From Dechloromonas sp. UBA6271 (GTDB lineage Bacteria; Pseudomonadota; Gammaproteobacteria; Burkholderiales; Rhodocyclaceae), in NCBI GenBank assembly GCA_002440665.1, contig DJUX01000029.1:1-18283 (forward strand): DNA of 18,283 nucleotides. The letters are read 5' to 3'. The notes under the pieces were generated by a model that saw only the letters and a list, made by a program, of their open reading frames with translations, made no database searches and was not told the origin of the DNA. Position 1 is the stretch's first letter; every line of letters begins with the position of its first letter. The position numbers were made by a program, and so were the translations under genes. Of the stretch, positions 15,269 through 18,283 are shown piece after piece.

Positions 15269-15768
15269 TGCCCGGCCTCAAAATGAATTTTGCGCGCCGC
15301 AGCGGCGACTGCTGCGGTCGACATCGTTTCCAGGGGCAATTTCAGGAAGGCCGCAATGCGCTTTTCCAGTTCGCCATAGGCGACCTCGAACGCCGCCCGC
15401 CGCGCTTCCAGGGGCTCGACATGTGCCGGATCGTCAATGCCCCAGTGCGCCGTCGCCGGATGCCCCGGCCACACCGGGCAGGCCTCGCCCGCCGCGCTGG
15501 CGCAGACGGTGAAGATGAAGTCCATGCGCGGCATCCCCGGCTCAGCGAATTCATCCCACGACTTGCTGCGCGGATGGCCGGCGTTCGGCCACGGCACGCC
15601 ATGCGCCGCCAGGGTTTCCAGCGCCACCGGATTGACCTTGCCGCTCGGCTGGCTGCCGGCGGAAAAGGCGCGGATGCGGCCCTTGCCCAAGTGGTTGAAC
15701 AGGGCTTCGCCGAGAATCGAGCGGGCCGAATTGCCGGTGCACAGCACCAGAACGTTGAAGGTCTTCAT
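15265..15768 (-). CDS. arsC: Arsenate reductase, LMW-phosphatase type
   Basis: The 167-residue enzyme reduces arsenate to arsenite for export by Acr3. The P-loop is CTGNSARS (10-17) with nucleophile Cys10. Further cysteines Cys89 (FTVCASAAG) and Cys97 (EACPVWPG) are candidates for the disulfide relay; HWGIDDP (108-114) is the phosphatase-type acid loop. Whether thioredoxin or glutaredoxin regenerates it is not clear from the motifs. A tail after about residue 145 is Ala-rich. The start overlaps the arsR stop (ATGA), with GGAAAG upstream. Confidence 0.94.
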   Translation of the reverse strand: MKTFNVLVLCTGNSARSILGEALFNHLGKGRIRAFSAGSQPSGKVNPVALETLAAHGVPWPNAGHPRSKSWDEFAEPGMPRMDFIFTVCASAAGEACPVWPGHPATAHWGIDDPAHVEPLEARRAAFEVAYGELEKRIAAFLKLPLETMSTAAVAAAARKIHFEAGQ

Positions 15769-16100
15769 GCGCAGCTTTCCGTGGCACAGACATCGACGAG
15801 CTCACCGCAACCAAGGCCGCCGCAGCAATCCTCGGTCAGGTAGCGCAGCAACTCGTTCATCGCGCCGTAGTTGGTCGAATAAAAGACGAAGCGACCTTCC
15901 TGGCGCGAGCCGGCCAGCCCGGCGGCGACCAGTTCCTTCAGGTGAAAGGTCAGGCGCCCGTTCGCTTCGATCTGCAGCGCTTCGGCAATCTTGCCGACCG
16001 ACAGCCCGGGGACCCCGGCACGCACCAGCAGGCGGAAGATTTGCAGACGGGTTTCATGGGCCAGCGCACCCAGCGCAGTCACGGCAGATTTTGATTCCAT
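15765..16100 (-). CDS. arsR: ArsR/SmtB-family arsenic repressor
   Basis: This 111-residue winged-helix repressor begins the ars operon. The DNA-reading helices are at about 35-62 (SVGKIAEAL, then RLTFHLKELVAAGL). The usual ELCVCDL metal site of E. coli-type ArsR is absent: the corresponding segment is Cys-free. The cysteines sit at the C-terminus instead: Cys92, Cys93, Cys98, Cys105 and Cys110. This resembles the Acidithiobacillus ferrooxidans ArsR, which uses Cys95, Cys96 and Cys102 to bind As(III). Arsenite binding would release the protein from its operator and induce arsR-arsC-acr3-sigma. There is no clear Shine-Dalgarno before the ATG. Confidence 0.94.
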   Translation of the reverse strand: MESKSAVTALGALAHETRLQIFRLLVRAGVPGLSVGKIAEALQIEANGRLTFHLKELVAAGLAGSRQEGRFVFYSTNYGAMNELLRYLTEDCCGGLGCGELVDVCATESCA

Positions 16101-16122
16101 ATTTCAATAACCGTTAAAATAT
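16099..16122 (-). promoter_or_regulatory. Likely ArsR operator in the arsR/TonB-like divergent region
   Basis: Directly at the arsR start lies the inverted repeat ATATTT-N12-AAATAT (16099-16104 and 16117-16122), with an inner palindrome TAACGGTTA (16108-16116) between the arms. The region is A+T-rich in an otherwise G+C-rich sequence and is the expected place for autoregulation by ArsR. On the minus strand, TTGGCA (16124-16129) could be a -35, but a convincing -10 at proper spacing before the ATG was not found, so the promoter itself is unresolved. Confidence 0.5.
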
Positions 16123-16204
16123 TTGCCAATCTTAATGGCTTTTTACACCAGGAGGCAACCGGCAAGGTCGACCGCGCCGGGCGCGGCAGATTAAAATCGG
16201 GCTG

Positions 16205-17110
16205 ATGCCCGTTCAGGAAACACCCAGCACGCAGCGCGCCCTGCTCCTTGAGATCGCCGAGTTAAAGCGTCAGCTCGCTCAGGAAACAAGCCGCACAAAG
16301 CGCGCCCTGCAACTGGCGATTGCGGCTTCGCTGCTCCTGCATGGCCTGGTCCTGCTGATTCCACGGCAGGAGCCGCCGGTTTCCCGGCCGCCGGCCACCC
16401 GCCTCGAAGCCAGCCTCGCCGCACCTGCCCAGAAGCCGCAGCCAGCCGCCGTGCCGCCGGTGGCCGCCGCCCCGCGCAAGGCCGAACCGGCTCGGCCACA
16501 GCAGGCCCGGCGGCCGGTGCTGGCGGTCAACAAGCCGAAAGGTCAGGCCGCGAGCCAGCCGGCCCCAAAATGGACGGTGGCGCAGAAGGCGGAAATGAAC
16601 GACTTCCTGCGCGAACTCGAAGGCCAGGCGCAGGCCCGCCCGCGCCCCGACCTCGCCCAGCGCTCGCTGTCCATGGCCCGCGAATTTGCCCGGCAGCAGG
16701 CGCGCCAGGACCGGGAAGGCAGCGAAATCCTCGAACTGCTGCCCAACGCCCAGCCGGTCGACCCGTTCAGCCTGGAAATGTACCTCGACGCGCTGGTCAA
16801 GAAACTCAACCGCAGCGCCGGCTTCGTGCGCAACGATCCGCGCAGCCACGGGATGAAAAAGGCGTCGGTGCAGGTGCGCCTGAACCCAGACGGCTCGCTG
16901 AAGAATTTCCGCATCCTCAATGCCGGCGACCAGCAGGACCAGATCGCCTTCATCAAGTCGGTGGTCGAACAGGCGGTGCCCTTCGCCCCCTTCCCCGGCG
17001 ACCTGCGGCGCTCGGCCAGCGCGCTCAACATGGTGATCTGCATCCAGCCGGCGGGCGGCAGCGGCGGCGGTTTCGGCTTTTCGCGCCTGCCGGAAGGGAG
17101 CGGCTGCTGA
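16205..17110 (+). CDS. TonB-like/TonB C-terminal domain protein
   Basis: The 301-residue protein has a cytoplasmic N-tail (1-35), one membrane helix (about 36-52, ending LLLHGLVLLIPR), a Pro/Ala-rich periplasmic linker (about 55-120) and an alpha-helical, Gln/Arg-rich stretch (about 125-175). A C-terminal domain at about 195-285 has VQVRLNPDGSLKNFRIL and AVPFAPFPGDLR, as in TonB/TolA C-terminal folds. Such proteins transmit proton-motive force to outer-membrane transporters or link envelope layers. The N-tail contains a 22-residue-spaced duplication (QET..T.RAL.L.IA, residues 4-18 and 26-40). No exbB/exbD or receptor gene is close. The ATG has only a weak ribosome site. Confidence 0.75.
   Translation: MPVQETPSTQRALLLEIAELKRQLAQETSRTKRALQLAIAASLLLHGLVLLIPRQEPPVSRPPATRLEASLAAPAQKPQPAAVPPVAAAPRKAEPARPQQARRPVLAVNKPKGQAASQPAPKWTVAQKAEMNDFLRELEGQAQARPRPDLAQRSLSMAREFARQQARQDREGSEILELLPNAQPVDPFSLEMYLDALVKKLNRSAGFVRNDPRSHGMKKASVQVRLNPDGSLKNFRILNAGDQQDQIAFIKSVVEQAVPFAPFPGDLRRSASALNMVICIQPAGGSGGGFGFSRLPEGSGC
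16214..16324 (+). repeat. Internal tandem duplication in the TonB-like gene
   Basis: Two 45-base copies at 16214-16258 and 16280-16324, 66 bases apart, encode QETPSTQRALLLEIA and QETSRTKRALQLAIA. CAGGAAACA and AGCGCGCCCTGC are shared at the DNA level. The second copy leads straight into the membrane helix. Confidence 0.7.
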
Positions 17111-17228
17111 GGTTGCCTGCCACCTAATCCAGGCGGTTCGAGCGGTTTTCCAGCATTGCGCGGAGAGCCGCCTGCTCCTGCGGAGTCGACACCGCCAGGG
17201 CGGACACCGACGAAGCTTTGCGCCGAAT

Positions 17229-18083
17229 TTACCGTGGTGTGGCGCCGGCCTGATCGAGAAAAGCCACGACCTCGGCCAGCGGACCGTCGATGTCGCCGAA
17301 GCCCTCGTGATCGCCGGGAATCAACAGCAGGCGCGCCTGCCCGGAGCGGGCCGCAGCGAGAATTTCATGGGCCTCGGCCACCGGCACAATTTCATCTGCG
17401 ATGCCGTGCACCAGAAGGACGGGGCAGGCGACGTCGGCGATCGCCCGCTGCGGGGCGATGTCGTCGAAGCGGTGACCGATGAGGTGCTGTACATAGGCCA
17501 GCACGTACCAGCCAAACGGCCGGTAGGGGATGCGCTTCCAGCGCAGCCAGCGGCGCATCAGGCCGGCCGGGTGAGCGAAGGCGGCCAGGCTGACCACCGC
17601 CGCCACCTCGCGCCGCCGCGCGGCGACCAGCAGCGCGGCACCGGCGCCGACCGAATGGCCGAGCAGCCCGACGCGTTGCGCATCGACCTCCGGCCGGGCG
17701 CGCAGCCAGTCGAAGGCGTGTTCGAGATCCTCGGCGAAGCGCGGCAGCGACGAGAAGGTATCGCCGTCGCTGCCGCCGTGATTGCGTGCCGAGAAGAGCA
17801 GCAGGCCGTAGCCGGCGCGGTGCAGCGACTCAACCAGCGGCAGCATCATCGCCGCATTGCCGCCCCAACCGTGAATGACGGCCAGCGCCGGCGCGCCTTC
17901 GCCGGCGGGAATCCACCAGCCGCGCAGGGTCTTGCCGTTGGCCGTGGGAAATTCCACGGCCTGCCAGGCCACGTCGGCCGGCGTCTCGCCGTCGGCGACG
18001 CGTGGCGCCGTCAGCCCGCGCCGGATCAGCCAGTTGCCGCCGAGCCAGCCCGCCCCCAGCACGCCGAGCAGCACCTTGATCAC
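17229..18083 (-). CDS. Alpha/beta hydrolase with N-terminal membrane anchor
   Basis: The 284-residue protein begins with a hydrophobic segment (about 3-20, KVLLGVLGAGWLGGNWLI) that is probably a membrane anchor. The hydrolase core follows: oxyanion region HGWGGN (71-76), nucleophile Ser144 in GHSVG, acid Asp230 in HGIADEIVP and His259 in GDHEGF. It has a serine-hydrolase triad of the BAAT/peptidase S9-like group and would cleave an ester or amide; the substrate is unknown. I chose the GTG at 18083 because it overlaps the stop of a short ORF with a good ribosome site (GTGA). Confidence 0.88.
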   Translation of the reverse strand: MIKVLLGVLGAGWLGGNWLIRRGLTAPRVADGETPADVAWQAVEFPTANGKTLRGWWIPAGEGAPALAVIHGWGGNAAMMLPLVESLHRAGYGLLLFSARNHGGSDGDTFSSLPRFAEDLEHAFDWLRARPEVDAQRVGLLGHSVGAGAALLVAARRREVAAVVSLAAFAHPAGLMRRWLRWKRIPYRPFGWYVLAYVQHLIGHRFDDIAPQRAIADVACPVLLVHGIADEIVPVAEAHEILAAARSGQARLLLIPGDHEGFGDIDGPLAEVVAFLDQAGATPR

Positions 18084-18151
18084 GGGTGCGGCCTGAAGAT
18101 TTCGCCGCTGGCAAAGGTGCGCTTGATTTCGGAAAATTTCGGGTAGGCCAT
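18080..18151 (-). CDS. 23-residue ORF coupled to the hydrolase
   Basis: On the minus strand an ATG at 18151 has GAGG four bases upstream (within GAGGGGAA) and opens a 23-codon frame (MAYPKFSEIKRTF...) that ends in TGA at 18080-18082. The stop overlaps the GTG of the hydrolase. The hydrolase has no ribosome site of its own, so the short ORF may be a leader that couples translation. The peptide is basic and soluble and I do not recognise it. It may also be the relic of a longer upstream gene. Confidence 0.45.
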   Translation of the reverse strand: MAYPKFSEIKRTFASGEIFRPHP

Positions 18152-18231
18152 TTCCCCTCGCTCACATAAATCAGAATTTGCTTATTTTAACCGGTCGACC
18201 GCAACAGTCGCCTCGGTCAACGGAAATTCGG

Positions 18232-18253
18232 GCGCTGCCAACAGCGCTATACT
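18232..18253 (+). promoter_or_regulatory. Possible promoter with palindromic spacer at right edge
   Basis: A perfect inverted repeat GCGCTG-CCAA-CAGCGC (18232-18247) abuts TATACT (18248-18253), a good -10 hexamer on the plus strand. The -35 position, about 17 bases upstream, shows no consensus, so an activator- or repressor-controlled promoter of a gene beyond the window is possible, but the support is weak. Confidence 0.25.
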
Positions 18254-18283
18254 GAATTAATCTCAGATTGTCCATTAGCCATT

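Noticed and set aside
16172..16186. Perfect 7-bp-arm palindrome CCGCGCC-G-GGCGCGG before the TonB-like gene
   Set aside because: It has no room for a loop and no T-run on either side, so it is not a terminator; G+C-rich palindromes of this size are common here.
17124..17207. 27-codon minus-strand ORF between the TonB-like and hydrolase genes
   Set aside because: It starts at GTG with no ribosome site and has no known family; it could be a remnant, but the evidence is too thin.
1..18283. Search for tRNA, rRNA, CRISPR repeats, transposase genes and riboswitches
   Set aside because: No regular spaced repeats, no transposase motifs and no recognisable structured RNA were found by eye; a covariance-model search was not possible.

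Overview
The window looks like chromosomal DNA from a G+C-rich Gram-negative bacterium, most likely a betaproteobacterium of the Rhodocyclales type. This is inference from codon bias (G/C third positions), from exported proteins with Sec and Tat signals, a TonB-like protein and periplasmic lysozyme-inhibitor folds, and from gene style; no rRNA or other marker gene is present. I see no tRNA, rRNA, CRISPR array or intact insertion sequence.

Left part (1-4.8 kb). A Tat-type lipoprotein amidohydrolase runs off the left edge on the minus strand and is more A+T-rich than its surroundings. It is followed by a 332-bp gap and then a plus-strand mosaic pseudogene (659-1201). The pseudogene is made of three blocks of a beta-hydroxyacid dehydrogenase joined in frame across two clean deletions (150 and 78 bp), then fused to a 34-codon piece of an RND efflux pump. 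Next come three minus-strand genes: a cNMP-binding/patatin phospholipase, a peptidoglycan-binding GH19 lysozyme, and a secreted four-cysteine protein whose TTG start overlaps the lysozyme stop. This block lies between the broken dehydrogenase copy and the intact one, in direct orientation.

Middle part (4.8-11.2 kb). Two overlapping dehydrogenase paralogs (ATGA overlap) are followed by an exported protein with a PliG-like lysozyme-inhibitor domain. Then come a minus-strand permease-thioredoxin pair (UPF0718/ArsP-type permease plus a CxxC mini-thioredoxin), a small unknown gene, a single-domain PAS protein, a DEDDh exonuclease and a PaaI-type thioesterase.

Right part (11.2-16.1 kb). Seven co-directional minus-strand genes form a metal and metalloid block. 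In transcription order they are arsR, arsC, acr3 and an ECF sigma factor, all overlapping, then a CDF zinc-type exporter, and a second permease-thioredoxin pair. ArsR would sense arsenite through C-terminal cysteines, ArsC would reduce arsenate, and Acr3 would expel arsenite. The sigma factor overlaps the acr3 stop, has no anti-sigma gene nearby, and ends in a cysteine-containing tail, so it is the most interesting candidate for an unusual regulatory link.

Right edge (16.1-18.3 kb). A TonB-like protein is divergent from arsR across an A+T-rich operator region. An alpha/beta hydrolase on the minus strand is preceded by a 23-codon ORF whose stop overlaps its GTG start.
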